A stretch of DNA of 64,000 nt from Dysidea avara (taxonomy: Eukaryota; Porifera; Demospongiae; Dictyoceratida; Dysideidae), in contig NC_089281.1 in NCBI RefSeq assembly GCF_963678975.1, positions 1,924,437 to 1,988,436 on the forward strand, in the 5' to 3' direction. The notes beneath the pieces were generated by a model. That model saw only the letters and a program-made list of their open reading frames with translations. It was not told where the DNA came from and made no database searches. The position numbers were made by a program, and so were the translations under genes. Of this stretch, positions 29,659-42,429 are shown piece after piece. The stretch's first letter is position 1. Every line of letters starts with the position of its first letter.

Positions 29659-32600
29659 ATGTCTTTCTACGTTTTATTTTTGTTAGTTACTCTTACTACC
29701 AAGTGGGTCACAGTCCAGCCGGCAAAGCCGAACGTATTGTTACTAATGGCGGATCAAATGCGCAGCGACATGTTAGGCAGTAGCGGCAACAAGGTCACCT
29801 ACACTCCTCACTTGGACGCCCTCGCCTCTCAGGGAGTACGATTTTCCAACGCTTTTAGCTCTACACCAACGTGTACTCCCGCCAGAGCTGCTCTACTAAC
29901 TGGACTCTCTCCGTGGTATCACGGAATGCTTGGGTTCGGAAAAATCGCACATAGCTACCCATTTGAGCTACCCAGAGCGTTTTCTACAAATGGATACTAT
30001 ACCAAGTCAATTGGTAAAGATCATTTTGGTTGGAACTCCCAAGCAAATGAAGGTATCTCACATGGTTATGACGCTACTCAATTGTATGATGGTTTGGATG
30101 GGGAGTTTGACGACTATGATAAATGGTTTACTGCTGAGGATCCTGGAGTAGACCCAATGGCTACAGGACTGACATTTAATGATTACAGAGGAAGGACGTA
30201 CGCTCTTCCAGTTTATTATCATCCAACTGCTTGGGTGGGCAGACAGGCTGTTGAATTTATCAATGCTTATAACAAGTCGGATCCTTTCTTACTGAAGGTA
30301 TCATTTCATCGACCACACAGTCCTTATGATCCACCAGGACGTTGGATGTCTCATTTTAAACCTGAAGATATGCCGGCTGCGTATGTTGGAGGAAATTCAA
30401 GTTGGGATATTAGGTGAACATACTGTATGTGTAATATAATATAACAGAGCTACTATAGCAGTGTATGTGTGTAGTGGGGTCATGGCAACCAGACAAAATA
30501 TGATGAGATACTTTAATTAACAAAGCAGCCAAATACTCCAATAGAACGGTCTTTATATAAAATGATAAAGTTTGCTTGTTACAACACAGTGATTATCTGA
30601 AATGCTCTTATAGACCTTGTAAGGTCTCATATAAGTATGCCCTGATGGAATGCTTGTGAGCTTCACGCTATAAATTTAATCGCTAAAGTTCTCTGTTCTA
30701 TCTATTGCTAGTTCAGAATATTTGTATGGTCTAACTGTTTATTGTAGTTTGTGTGGAATGATCAAGTGAAAATGTATTCATTATAAATATTGTACATCTG
30801 GCAGTACACTTCAAAGTTAAAGGCACAAGGTACTGAACTAAAACATTTTTCAACCTCGTAGTATCAACACTCACAGAAGGCTTCTCTGACAAAAGTTGCT
30901 GATTTTTCAGAACAAAAACGCTATGGACATATGACCAGACCCTTTCCAAGGCGGTGCTTATGATCTCTATTGATAAGCAGCACCCCCGAGGAAATAGGGG
31001 GATAACCAGAACCCAGACCGACCCGATGTCAATGTTACACTGTAAATTGAAATACTCTAATAGAGCAGTCACCCTAATCCAGCAGGCTACCCAAGCATAA
31101 ACTTATGAAATCACTTTCAGATTTGGGTTGGCATGTGTTTAAGAAAGCTTTCTATAAAATATCAAGACATCCTAATAGAGCAGTCAACCAGGTAGTACTG
31201 CATAGTAGAAGGCTGTGGTTCCCTGCCCAAAAACATCACTCAAAAACCAGCCTCAGTTTTCCTTCATGGCAGCTTGGCAATATTGGTTAGCAAGCACTTA
31301 TATGCTTTCAGAGTAACTCAACAAGTTTCTCCTTTTTATATGACTGATTTTCTACTAGCTGACTAACTAATCGATGCCTTTAGCCAAGCATAACTCTACT
31401 ATGATTTAGGGATGCACCGATACCACTTTTTACCTGCCGATCTGATGCTGATACATGTTTAGTGGAAAATTGGCCGATACCTGGCCAATATTGATATTTT
31501 GCCAAAGAGGCATTATTTTTAAGAAACAGCCAGTATCTCCACTGTGTATTAAGCCAACTTATTTAAAATACGCTTGCTAATGTCTTTATAACACTGCTTG
31601 TTGGTTTTGTGTCCATCATGCATTTATTCATGGCGTTCAATCAGCACATACGTATGGCTTTAATGAATTTTGTTTCATGGCTTACTGCCCATTCAACTGT
31701 GATAACAATGATAATCACTGGCTTCTTTTAAGTAATTCATGATTATATGTTCTTCCTTAGTATTATAGTCCCATTCCACTTGCTATGTACGCCGCCATCT
31801 TGAAAAACAATTAAATGATGTCATACAAAGTATCGGCTATGGTATCGGTCACTTAAACTATAACCAATACCGATCCGATACCATCAAAATGGTTGATATT
31901 GATAAAAATATTGGTTTCGGTGCATCCCTACTTTGATTATCATTATGGGCTTGATTTCTCCACTGTTTGATGTTACTTAGGCCTGCATTGTACCTTTTTG
32001 CCACAGCAGCAAGTATGGTGCATGCATCATGAACTTACCTTTGTTCTCCTTTATATTCAATTTCTTTCTCCCCTACTGCTTGGTTGTTGAATCGTGCATG
32101 GCTTCTTGTGATGATTATAACGTTTCTAATAGGAATCTGTTCATAGTTTTTATAGTCACTAAATTAATTGCATTGCAAAGGCACTTCTTGTACTGTTCTC
32201 CATTTGTACCAAGTGGAACATAGCTGGAAACAAAACAATGATTACTTCACTTGTTTTCAGTGATTGATTGTTGGAGTCCATGTTCAGATGTATAATTTTT
32301 TTAATCAGATGCCTTGCACCATTGTTTCTTGGTACGTGTTCATACACCAGTCGTTAATTATGTTACAAAAGTAAATTAAATCATTTAAATGAAATAAGGG
32401 AGGTCACCTACATCTGCAACCTACTTCAGTCATGTTAATACTGAAGAATAGGAATTATCTGTGTGCTGGTATAGCGGCAGGTATAGGCAATCTCCCTTGC
32501 TTCATTTCTTCTCGAATTTAAATTGTTACAAGTGCACAAAAAAAATAGAAATTTTCAGCTAGAGTAGGGACCATAGCACATCGATAAAAGGTATTGAAAC

Positions 32601-35600
32601 AAGCTGGAGTAGTGCATGATATTACATTACAGTAAAACAATAAGAAGTGTTATATCCCTACTGTACATTTCCATTACGCTTGTCTGAAGGCATCATTCAG
32701 TAGAAAATTCCGTTATATATATATATATATATACGTATATATATATATATATTTAAATTCCGTAGCAACTTTTTGAAAGTGTTTCGGGTCGATCTGAAAG
32801 CTTGGTTTTACCTGCCTCATCATCGTCAGGAAAAATTGAGGCTGGTTTGTGGGTGATGTTATTTTGTGGGCCATGCCTACTCCTTTGTGGTCCCTACTAT
32901 ACAGTACTATTGTACTGTATGATATATCAAATGTCTAGCACAAGATAATGTGTCATGCAGCTAAGGAGGGCACATGCAACAGAAGAAAATACGTTTTTAC
33001 GCATTCATGGCTTGGTTGTAATATAACATAACTGTACCAGTGAAGGTTTTATATAGTGTTGCACCAATAATCAGTTGAATTATCGGTAACAGCCGACATT
33101 AGCTAATTTTACGAGTATCGGCTACGAAGCGGAAATAATTTGCCAATTAACTGAAACCCACAATCAATCATTAATGACAGCAATGAACAGGTAAAAGTAA
33201 AGAAGGTGGTGAATGTAGCAGTAAGTGGTTTGGTGTAACTGTTTTGGCTTGTTTGTTTGCACAAGTATGGTTGCAAGGCTATAGTAGGCTGTGTATATTT
33301 ATCGGCCACCCACGCAATTAGTTGATCACTCTTCACAAAGGATCTGGAGTCCCACTTATTATACCATTCAAATGCAGTTTGATAGCTGTATAAGCTGTAT
33401 ATCATTACAAATGCAGTTTATACAAATAAACTTTAGGTGATTTTCTGCTCCTCCTCCCCTGTTCTGAAGAATTGAAGAGTATTGGTAAATATCGGCATAT
33501 CGGTTACGGGAATAGGCAAATAATCGGTATCGATAAATGTGAAAAAATGCATATCGGTGCAACACTATAGTTTTATAATGGTGAGACACCTTCTTTTCCA
33601 ATTTTAAGGTTCATTGGTCCAGTCATCTTTGAGCTACAAGCCTTTAAAGTTCGCCTTAATTTCTTGTACTTTTCTTTAGGTTATGTAACCATTTTTCACA
33701 CACTTTAGAAAAACTGTCATAACTTGTGCACTCTTTAATCATTCACTTCAAATTTGGAGAGTACAGAGAGCATAGTACCATGCATTTATCTTCAATTTGG
33801 GCTAAGATTGGAAGTACAAGTATCAGTTACAAACTATTATCAAAAGTACAAGTATCATACCTACAGAGCAAACCACTTATGGATATAGAAATTGAAAATT
33901 GGTCTGCAGATAGGTTAACCTTGGTTAGGAGCATCAACAATAATATTGTGTACACTATGTATGTGAACATCAGATCAAGATACTCTAATAAAACAGTCAC
34001 CCTAATACAGCAGTCAGGCAAATGTCAGCCTCACATTCAATTTCAGATGATGAAATTTCTGGGTGTATATATATATATATATACACACACCACTTTAGCA
34101 TGGACATTCAAAGACGCCGCTCGGTGTTTAACTCGCATATTGCCTGGGAAATATCATGGGAAAGCGGTTTGCCAATGACTTTGATACCCAGCCAGTTCAA
34201 AGAATCGATGCGCTTTGACTTGTTATATTGAGCTTTGTATTGTGGGACTCATTTTTGTAGCGGTTGCTAAGCTTAGTACATTTGCTAAGATTGGTTGTTA
34301 CTAAAGGATAATGAAGGCACAAAATAATTGTTTGGGCGATCGTGGATGCGTATTTCTACCCACCGCATATCAGCCTTTGAACAGACCACGGAACAGCAAA
34401 GCTACTACTGCTATGTTGAAATAGGTTAGTAACTTACAGTCCTAAGTACTTAACTTAATATAATAACTTACTTACTGTCCCAATAGCGAAGTTAGTTGGC
34501 TTAACTTAGTACAAAAATGATAGCTATATAAACTCCATCCCACAATCACAAGTTTTCTAACATTGCGTGTTGAAGTAACGTATTAATGACATTTTAATGT
34601 ATGGACAACGTTTTGATGGCTATTAGCCCACGCTATTAAAACCACGATCGATCTTCAGATGCTACTGTATAAAACAAACGGGATGAGTTCTTGTTAGTTC
34701 TTTCACCTATTAGGTGAGTGCGCCCCAAGTGATATATATCACTTATACCACGGCTGCTTGGGATTTTGCTGACATATACACCCGCAGCCATGGTATAACT
34801 ATTATATATATATATATATATATGTTTAGTAGAAAGCTTCAGGATGATATACTCTAATAGAGCAGTCACCCTAATACAAGTCAATTAGCTAGTAGTTGCT
34901 GAATTCAATCTTAGAGTGTTTAATTTTCCATGGAGGGTATGCTTTCAGACCCTCTTAGGTTGTGCACACTAAGGTATGAGCTATTACTTTCCTCACAAAA
35001 GGTTTGAGCTATTATGGTCAGGGGTATAGTCAGGGCCTAGCTATATAACAGTACTAGCATTGGTACCTGCCCTACATGCAGGACCATTTCATATTTTTAC
35101 TTTAACCACAATAATATTGAAGCTAGATAACGTCCTACACAACAACACCTTACTGGTATAGAACTTGCTCCTTATTAAATCACCAATTTTAAGAGTTTTG
35201 CTTGTGGTAACCATTTAATACGATATACTTTTTATTAGAATACGGAATCTTCCCATTGACGTAATACAGTACATATAGTTACATGTTTCATATGCACTCA
35301 TTACAGGTATGCTACACAGTACTCTGGTGAGCCTGATCCAGGCATATGGTGTGGTGACCTGGGTACTGAACAAGTACAGTTATCCAGACAAGCTTACTAT
35401 GCTAGTGTATCCTTTGTTGATGAGTGGATAGGAAACATCATGACAGCACTAAGTGACAATGGCATGATGGATAACACCTTTATAATATTCGCTGCTGATC
35501 ATGGGGATATGATGGGTGATCACTACCACTGGCGTAAAGGATACCCGTACTTTGGTTCTGCCAGTATACCAATGCTACTAAGATGGACTAAGTCTATGGA

Positions 35601-36177
35601 TGTTAGTAATGGAGGTGATATCGCTACTAACAGAGGATCAGTCAAAACTGAAGTAGTTGAACTAAGAGACATCTTACCTACCTTTCTTGATGCCGCTAAA
35701 CTGCCAATTCCTGACACACTAAATGGATCATCTTTGCTTGATTTGTTAAGATCATCAAATGACACAAAGTCTAACAATACTTGGAGAGCTTACATTGACC
35801 TGGAACATGATATATGTTACAATGTCACTAATCATTGGAATGCACTGACTGATGGACACATCAAGTACATTTTCCAAGCATACTTTGGTAGTGAACAACT
35901 GTTTGACCTTGATTCTGATCCTGGGGAACTGAAAGACTTAGCTAAAGAAAAAGAATGGAAGAAAACACTTAAAACGTGGCGATCATACATGGTTGATCAG
36001 TTTATTCAAGAAGAGAGGGGTAATCGGTGGGTGGATGAGTATACAAGACGGTTAAAACGACGCATAAAAGGTCAGTTATATTCTCCTTTTTACTCTGATG
36101 TAGCCCAGTCACCATATTCTCCCCTTTACCCAGAGACGTATTGGGATGACTTGAAACAGTATAGTATTAACTTGTGA
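29659..36177 (+). CDS. Secreted Cys-type sulfatase (arylsulfatase/iduronate-sulfatase-like)
   Basis: Two exons, 29659-30413 and 35307-36177, joined in phase 2, give 541 residues. The ATG at 29659 opens a hydrophobic signal peptide (MSFYVLFLLVTLTTKW). The signature CTPAR at residues 72-76 holds the Cys that formylglycine-generating enzyme would oxidise. Metal-site candidates are D32 in MADQ and D316-H317 in AADHGD. GKDHFG (119-124) replaces the commoner GKWHLG, and HRPHSPYDP supplies further active-site residues. It would hydrolyse sulfate esters in the secretory pathway or outside the cell; the substrate cannot be told from sequence. Several N-glycosylation sequons occur (NKS, NSS, NDT, NVT). 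No in-frame stop or frameshift. The intron (30414-35306) is full of mobile DNA. Confidence 0.93.
31053..31084 (+). repeat. Dispersed TACTCTAATAGAGCAGTC motif
   Basis: TACTCTAATAGAGCAGTC followed by a second, shorter half-unit CCTAATCCAGCAG. A single unit recurs at 31171-31186. In the sulfatase intron. Confidence 0.75.
31205..32130. repeat. Dispersed repeat Q, copy 2, split by a hAT MITE
   Basis: Starts with ACATCACTCAAAAACCAGCC, like copy 1, and continues on the far side of the MITE at 31407-31930 with GGGCTTGATTTCTCCACTG. In the sulfatase intron. Confidence 0.65.
31407..31930. mobile_element. hAT-like MITE, TIR TAGGGATGCACCGA
   Basis: Ends TAGGGATGCACCGATACC / CGGTGCATCCCTA, with flanks CTATGATT and CTTTGATT (8 bp, one mismatch). 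The interior is full of ATCGG/CCGAT words. Non-coding; inserted in repeat Q. Confidence 0.9.
32528..32950. mobile_element. Half foldback element joined to an inverted repeat Q copy
   Basis: 32528-32676 is one arm of the AGAGTAGGGAC foldback family. It runs directly into repeat Q in reverse orientation (32684-32950) with a (TA)n patch at about 32715-32752. The second foldback arm is absent. Confidence 0.7.
33053..33568. mobile_element. hAT-like MITE, TIR ATAGTGTTGCACC
   Basis: Ends ATAGTGTTGCACC / GGTGCAACACTAT with flanks GGTTTTAT and AGTTTTAT (8 bp, one mismatch). The interior holds ATCGGTA-type words. Sulfatase intron. Confidence 0.87.
33975..34016 (+). repeat. Dispersed TACTCTAATA-AACAGTC motif, double unit
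   Basis: Two tandem units, CTAATAAAACAGTCAC and CTAATACAGCAGTC. A similar double unit lies at 34849-34878. Sulfatase intron. Confidence 0.7.
34017..35306. other. Remainder of the sulfatase intron
   Basis: No element with clear ends was recognised. (TA)n patches lie at 34063-34083 and 34803-34823. No coding exon seen before the TTACAG acceptor at 35301-35306. Confidence 0.4.
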
Positions 36178-36343
36178 TGGTGTATGCATTTATAAAATAT
36201 ATGGATATATTTTTAATCGTTCAAACATGCAAGTTTTGTGCATGCAGTGTTGTGGCCAACCTTGGAATTTCCAATATTGTTTTCTATTCCTCCTGTATAT
36301 TATACAAATAGTTCCTATCACTATAGGTAATATTGATTAAGCT

Positions 36344-36378
36344 ATTTGTTTGTTTGTTTGTTTGTTTGTTTGTTTGTG
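36344..36378. repeat. (TTTG)n microsatellite
   Basis: About eight TTTG units, downstream of the sulfatase stop codon. Confidence 0.9.
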
Positions 36379-36719
36379 ATCTGTGTGTGCATCATACTCT
36401 TTTCAGAGGTCTGCACAGTAATAATATAATAATACTATAATAGTATTTAACTACTAAAGGAATTTCTCAATGTATTGAGTTAATCAATGATGATAAACTC
36501 GTACAAATTGTCAATAGACACTCTACTATGCCCAATTCTTATGCTAGCTAGTATTATCTCCAATACTAAAAATCTTATTCACTCCATTATATCAGTGGTA
36601 TATGGCTGTAACACTAGTTTGCACTACTGTGAATATTTGTACTACCAACAATGTTGTCATGAGCATTCATTATTCTACTGGGTATTAGTATCAATTATGT
36701 CAAAATGACAGGGTTATAC

Positions 36720-37271
36720 AAAAGGACAAACCTAGCTGTAAATGTACTCCCCAGTCCCCATACATAAGTATATAACAGTAACATTCAATGGAGACGGCAT
36801 TACAAAAAATACAAAACAACTAAACAGACAGAAGAGTTACATACAATGTCAGAAAAGGAAGCGGTCTAGAGCCAAGCGAAATAGACTTAATTTGTAGGAT
36901 GGCGTATGGTATAGGATTCCAAAGGAATGGGCTGTTAACAAAAAGGAGAATTGATACATGTTAATAGTTAATGGAATTGGCTGTATAGTTAGAGGATGAG
37001 ATCTGGTTGTGGTTTTAGATAGTTGATAATGTTCATGAAAAGGTAATGAGTTTCTGTGGTGTAGACTATCGTGTATATAGAGAAATATTTGTGGTGTTGC
37101 TTGATGGTAGGGCAACTTTTGGATGCAGTCATCAGATTGGTGGTCATAGCAAGACAAGTACTCATCCCTTTTGTTGTTTCCTCCTTGTAGTGTGGACAGA
37201 TTGTTGAAAATTGAAACTTCTATTTTGAGACTACATTGTTGATGAAAACAAACAAACAAAAAATGAAACAT
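36720..37271 (-). pseudogene. LINE 3' end remnant (CR1/Jockey-like RT C-terminus)
   Basis: The complementary strand has an open frame (36849-37271). Its last part, TRSHPLTIQP ... NMYQFSFLLTA ... LFRLALDRFLF, matches the arrangement at the end of CR1/Jockey-type polyproteins (arginine-rich R, then YxxSFFPR, W-N, then a terminal helix). RT catalytic motifs are absent. A degenerate 3' tail extends to about 36720. Confidence 0.6.
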
Positions 37272-37374
37272 CTGTAACTATATTAACTACTGTGAGCATT
37301 CACCATGTTACAAAAACTGGTTTTCTGTTAGATATAGTGGTTGCACGGTAGTTTAGTTGGCATAATCGTAAAAG

Positions 37375-38505
37375 TACATTGGTCTTAAGTACTTGTTCTT
37401 GAGTACTTGTACTTAAGTACTTTATACTCTTAGCCATTGTACTTGTACTTGCAATGTACTTGTTAGTACTTGGATTGCTTAAAGTACGTACAGTCAAGAA
37501 TATATCTTCCCATTATATACTCTAAAGTATTTTGAAGTTTGTACATACATACATGACTTGACAAAGTATAGTTATTATCAACAGGTTAACATAAAATGTA
37601 GCAGCTAAACATTGTGTCGAGAAGGTGTACATTGCAATTGCATGGGGTCATGACTCAGCAGTACTAGTCTTCTTTACACCTAGTGCTTCCCCCAGAGTGG
37701 TTTGGTCTTTTATTGAGTTATGGCAGGAAATGCAACCAATGTTTATTAGATCAGTCATACCACACACACATCACAATAACAAATTTACTACAACATAACG
37801 TCAAGAGTACATGATAAAAATAGGGAGGGAGAGTGTCTTAACTAGGACACTTTCAGCCAAAATCACTGCATAGTATAGAGCATCCACACATTGGTAGAAC
37901 AAAAGCTTTACCTTATTCAACGCCTGATCAACAGCACTCAACACCTATCAACAGATCTCTATCATCAGTAAAAGTGTTAATTGTTCAAAGATCAGATCAT
38001 TGTCTATTCAGTTATATCAAGAGTAAATAATGGAAGAGAGAGTATCCAACTGCCATATACTGCATCAAAAATGAGCACGTCAAGTAGAGAAGCCATCCCG
38101 TAGTGCTATCAAAGTAAGTGTTGAATGAAGTAATAAACACCTTCTAGCTCAGACTGTTTGACTTCAAATCATGCCTGGGCACTACAAACAGACTGACCTA
38201 GCAGGTGTTTATTACTTCATTCAACACTGTCTTTGAAAGCACTACAGGATGGCTTCTCTACTTGACGTGCTCATTTTTGATGCAGTATATGGCAGTTGGA
38301 TACTCTCTCTTCCATTATTTACTCTTGGTTATATGCAGCAGTGATTTTGTATAGGCTGCATTGTCACTCTATCTCCCTATTTTTATTATGTACTCTTGAT
38401 AATGTGTACTTTAAGTACTTTTGAAAGTACTTGTACTGTACTTGATTACTTCTGGTAGATAAACTCACGTACTTGTACTGGTTGAGAACTTGTACTTTGG
38501 AATTT
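37375..38505. repeat. GTACTT-rich repeat interrupted by a foldback element
   Basis: 37375-37500 and 38405-38505 are both composed of AAGTACTTGTACTT-like words, suggesting one low-complexity element split by the foldback at 37801-38400. Confidence 0.5.
37801..38400. mobile_element. 600-bp foldback element
   Basis: Outer arms TCAAGAGTACATGATAAAAA and complement, then GGGAG(G)GAGAGTG, then a nearly perfect inner arm pair (about 38018-38130 with 38200-38325) around a centre near 38170. No ORF. Confidence 0.85.
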
Positions 38506-38638
38506 TGTGTATGTCCACATGTGCTAATCAATCATGATTAAGTACAAGAAATGAGTAATATACAAGTGTAAGGAATAATTAGAAAATTTATATCGAGTAT
38601 AGGGATCATAGAAATAAAATGCTATGAAAACATGGAAG

Positions 38639-38768
38639 TCATCTACACCTGCAGCTATACTAGTGGACATTTAATTCCCACTTCAGTTGTATACAGTATA
38701 GCCATGACCAAAGTGGGATTTATTTGTCCACTAGTATATAGCTGCGCATTCATGCAGGTGTAGATAGC
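38639..38768. mobile_element. Foldback element with arms ATCTACACCTGCAGCTATAC
   Basis: Arms 38639-38683 and 38710-38768 pair through ACTAGTGGACA. A related segment, GTCCACTAGTATATATGC, occurs in the foldback near 46750. Confidence 0.7.
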
Positions 38769-39029
38769 CTCTTGCATGAGCAAGAATGTGGCTGGTATAC
38801 AGTTGCAAGTTTGTTGTCTAGTTTTAGAAGGTTTAAATCCCTCTGGTTTTAAAAAGGTAATTAGAAAATGATATGCATAAAATACTTGGTGATAATGAAG
38901 TCTTCAAAATCCACTAAAATACCTGGTAGCAGGTTTTAAAATGATTAACAACCTGCTAGCAGATCTAGAAAGACCTCAAACATTGCAAATATCCTTTATG
39001 CTTTCTAGCAAGTAGCTAAGTTTTTGTAG

Positions 39030-39689
39030 TAGTGTTGTTCCAGTATCAGCTAGTTAATACAGTTCTAGTTCCAGTTTTGGAACCATAATCTTTAAAATTA
39101 CAGTTCTAGTTCCTTATTTTAACTTAAGCCCATAATGAATTATAGACATTCACTATTAAGCTATACAAGCTAGTCTTGCCAGGTTTAATTGTTTCATGTA
39201 TGTAGCTAATACTGTAGTTATCAACATTATTACACAAACAACTATAACACTAACAGGGTGGTACTAAAAGACCTGTAGCTACTTATCAAACACGTACTGA
39301 ACCAGACATAACAACGTGACTGAGCCAGCATTGCATCTGGCATTCTCTTCTAATATTATAATAGCTATAATCAGTTGTTTCAAACACATGCATATATACA
39401 TGATTGCAGCTTTTATGAAGTTATATACTATTTGTCAGCTGATAAAATCCTGGTCTTGTAAAGAGCATAAACTCTTATTGGCAAAAACTGTATGGTTATG
39501 ACCAATTCCAGTTCCAGTACTTGATAAAATTTCTTTATAGTTCTAGTATTGAGGAAAGCAAAATTATAGTTATAGTTCCAGTTCCAGTCTTAAAGAAAGC
39601 AAAATTATTGTTCCAGTTCTAGAACTGGAATAAAAAGGGCTGGGACTGGAATTATTTTAGATACAGTACTGAGAACTGGAACAACACTA
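39030..39689. mobile_element. hAT-like MITE, TIR TAGTGTTGTTCCAGT, perfect 8-bp duplication
   Basis: Ends TAGTGTTGTTCCAGTA / ACTGGAACAACACTA, flanked by TTTTGTAG on both sides (39022-39029, 39690-39697). The interior is rich in GTTCCAGTTC words. Confidence 0.93.
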
Positions 39690-39745
39690 TTTTGTAGCTT
39701 ATTAAAATAACAACATGATGGGCCTGAAATTGCTATGCTAATAGC

Positions 39746-40146
39746 TAGGGCTGGGCGGTATTGGAGTTTCACTTCACGATATATCGTGCAGAAATATATC
39801 ACGATATTACTATTTATCGCGGTTATTAAAGATGACTGCTATATTAGAGTAGCTGACTGCTTTATTAGGGTATCTCGAACCTAGCTGACTGTTCTATTAG
39901 AGTATCTCGATCTTTGTAAAAAAAAATTGATTAGCTAGTACTAGGTCCTTGTTTGCAGTAGTATCACGTGATTATTTGAGGTGCATTATAACAACCTTAA
40001 GGGCTTAATAAGCTGTCACAAACACTAAAAATCGTAATAATATCGATATCGTGATATTATCGTTTCACCGAAATCTACGCGATACAGATATCGTTTCATT
40101 GCAATACCGCGGTATTACTATAATACCGAGAAACCGCCCAGCCCTA
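39746..40146. mobile_element. hAT-like MITE, TIR TAGGGCTGGGCGGTATT, perfect 8-bp duplication
   Basis: Ends TAGGGCTGGGCGGTATTGG / AACCGCCCAGCCCTA, flanked by CTAATAGC on both sides (39738-39745, 40147-40154). It carries three copies of the GACTGC..ATTAGAGTA motif inside. Confidence 0.93.
39833..39912 (-). repeat. Dispersed GACTGCTNTATTAGAGTA motif, three tandem copies
   Basis: Units GACTGCTATATTAGAGTA, GACTGCTTTATTAGGGTA and GACTGTTCTATTAGAGTA, followed by TCTCGATC, inside a hAT MITE. Confidence 0.75.
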
Positions 40147-40154
40147 CTAATAGC

Positions 40155-41690
40155 AGAATACAGCACAAGTACTGAAAATCTGTAGGACACCTGGTCCAGC
40201 CTATACAGCCTGTTTAAAGCTGTGATATTAAGTAGCTTTGTTTGCAAAGATGCAGAAAGCTAAGGAGAAAAATCCATGCCTGGACCTGAGCAGCCTCGAA
40301 CCTGCAGCCATCAAATTCATTACCAAGTCTCTAGAAGTGGCAATTGTGAATCTACATGATATGCAATATAGATGTTGTGCATGTTGATGATTATGAGAAC
40401 CATATGTAAATCGTGCATGCAGGATGGGAAATGTATAGCACAATTAACAGGGGCAGTGTTCAACTGTAGGTGGACTTATTAACTGCATTATACTAATGAG
40501 CTTACCTGCATGTACATAGTAGTGCTCTTACTCTGATACATAGTACATAATTACCATCTCTGCACTTTTTGACTACATATTTTATATACAAGTAGTGGCT
40601 GGTGGGAAAACTTGTTGATAAGCAATCCAGGACATATACATGAATACAATTACAACCGCATGTATGCCAGCCACATTCTTGCTCATGTAAGTGATTTTTC
40701 CTTGAGTCCTCCAGTGCCCAAAAAATATGAAGTTAAGTACAGCATCTGTAAATGTATTGTACCTTGAACTAGCTATATGCGTATACAATCTGGCATACTA
40801 TAAAGCTAATCTTAAGAATGGAACTATATAAACTTGATGCATTGTTACTTGAATAGCCTTACAAGTAGACAAGCAATGCAATGCTATACATTAGAGGCAA
40901 CTGACACACATGGATCAGCTACTATGCATGGATATATTATGTGCTGGTATCAAGACACACGATAGTGTGTCGTGCGACCCAAGAAGCCGGCGCGCCATAC
41001 CGTTAACAGGAAGAAAGAAAACGCAATTTTCACACCTATGTAGCTCTGTGATCCCTTATCTGATTGAAACCAAATTTGCTACAGATATGCCGGCCAGTTA
41101 TGGAAGTCTACATACCAAATTTGAAGACAATCAGTCCAGCCATTTCAGAGATACGAGTGAACAAAATTTCGTTTTAATTTCTTCGTTTTTTTTCTTCTAC
41201 TTCTTCATTTCGCACACTTCGCAAAATCCGCCATAAAACACGAATTCGTGTTCCAATCGGGCTGAAATTTGGCACACTTGAAGGGCTCATTAAGGCGGAT
41301 CTCAGTACCAACTTTGGTAGGAATCCGATGGACATTCACGGAGTTATGATCAATTATTCGCGTAAAATAAGGTCGAAGGTCTGTCACGCCCACAGGGTAA
41401 ACCCCTTGAAGGAATGAGTTGAAAATAGCTATGTAGATGGAGTAACAATTGTAGGAGTGCCTTTTTGTGGTTTGAAAAGAATCGAGATAAAGACCATGGA
41501 GATATGACACAAAACCCAACCTGTGTCACAATTATGCAATCGATTTTTATGAATAAAAAAACTATTAGTTTTCACACCTACCAGGCAAACCGCTTAGAGC
41601 AATGAGCTGAAAATTGGTGTGTAACTGGAATAATCATCATAGAAAGGCCTTGCAGTAGTGCAGAAGAATCGGATTACAAACCACCGAGTC
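40155..41690. other. No gene seen; unclassified repeat-like block at about 40985-41690
   Basis: The block from about 40985 is less AT-rich, with an evenly paced sequence (ATTTGCTACAGATATGCC; GCTGAAATTTGGCACACTTG). The related phrase GGCAAACCGCTTAGAGCAAT returns near 41583, suggesting an internally repeated element. I could not identify ends or a coding frame. A B-box-like GGTTCGAGGCT lies on the minus strand near 40300. Confidence 0.4.
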
Positions 41691-41699
41691 ATGATTCGA

Positions 41700-42330
41700 A
41701 AGCCAACTACGTGTGGAATCCACACACTCATAAAAACTCCATTGCCCTTGAACGAGTGCAAAACCGTGGTTCTCGCTGGATTTGTGGCAGCAGACTTTGT
41801 CCTAGGACCTATAAATGGTCTAAATCATCTGAGGAATGCTGTACAGAGCTATCATGGCCATCTCTTTCCACCCGATGTAAATATCTGTCATTGACAATTA
41901 TCTATGATATTCTTCACCATCATATATCTCTAAAGTTTAGCGATTACTTCACTTTTTCTTCTGCTGCCTCTACCGGATCACACTCATTGTCTATTCTATA
42001 CTAGCAGTCCTCCATAAACTCTTACCGTTACTCCTTTTTTGTGAACAGTGTTTTTTGGTGGAACTCCATCCCATTTGACATTCTGTCAACTACACGCCGC
42101 ACTACTTTTAGGCGAATGTAATACAATTTTCTTTTTGTTTCTGATTAAGTCATGTATGTTTTTAATGTAGGCTTTTATTTCAATGTACTGTAAATTGTCT
42201 TTGTAATGTATCCTTAGTTATTTGGTTTTGTATTGTATTGTTTTTGTAGGTGGTACTCATATAGGCATATTTGCCTTTTGTATTCACCTATACCTTTTGG
42301 TTAAACTAATAAAAATAAAATAAATAAAAT
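41700..42330 (+). pseudogene. LINE 3' end remnant
   Basis: The frame reads ...LERVQNRGSRWICG... followed by WPSLSTRCKYLSLTIIYDI, the C-terminal RT-like region of CR1/Jockey-type LINEs, then a stop near 42002, then YRYSFFVNSVFWWNSIP and a tail of TAAAATAAAATAAATAAAAT. Confidence 0.8.
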
Positions 42331-42345
42331 ACGTGTTGCAAATGC

Positions 42346-42390
42346 GAGATCGAGATACTCTAATAGAACAGTCACCCTAATAGAGCATTC
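42346..42390 (+). repeat. Dispersed TACTCTAATAGAACAGTC motif, double unit
   Basis: GATCGAGATACTCTAATAG... followed by CCTAATAGAGCATTC. It lies between the LINE tail and the minisatellite. Confidence 0.75.
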
Positions 42391-42429
42391 GGCTACGTTT
42401 ATAATTTACTCCATCAAAGAATTATGCAT

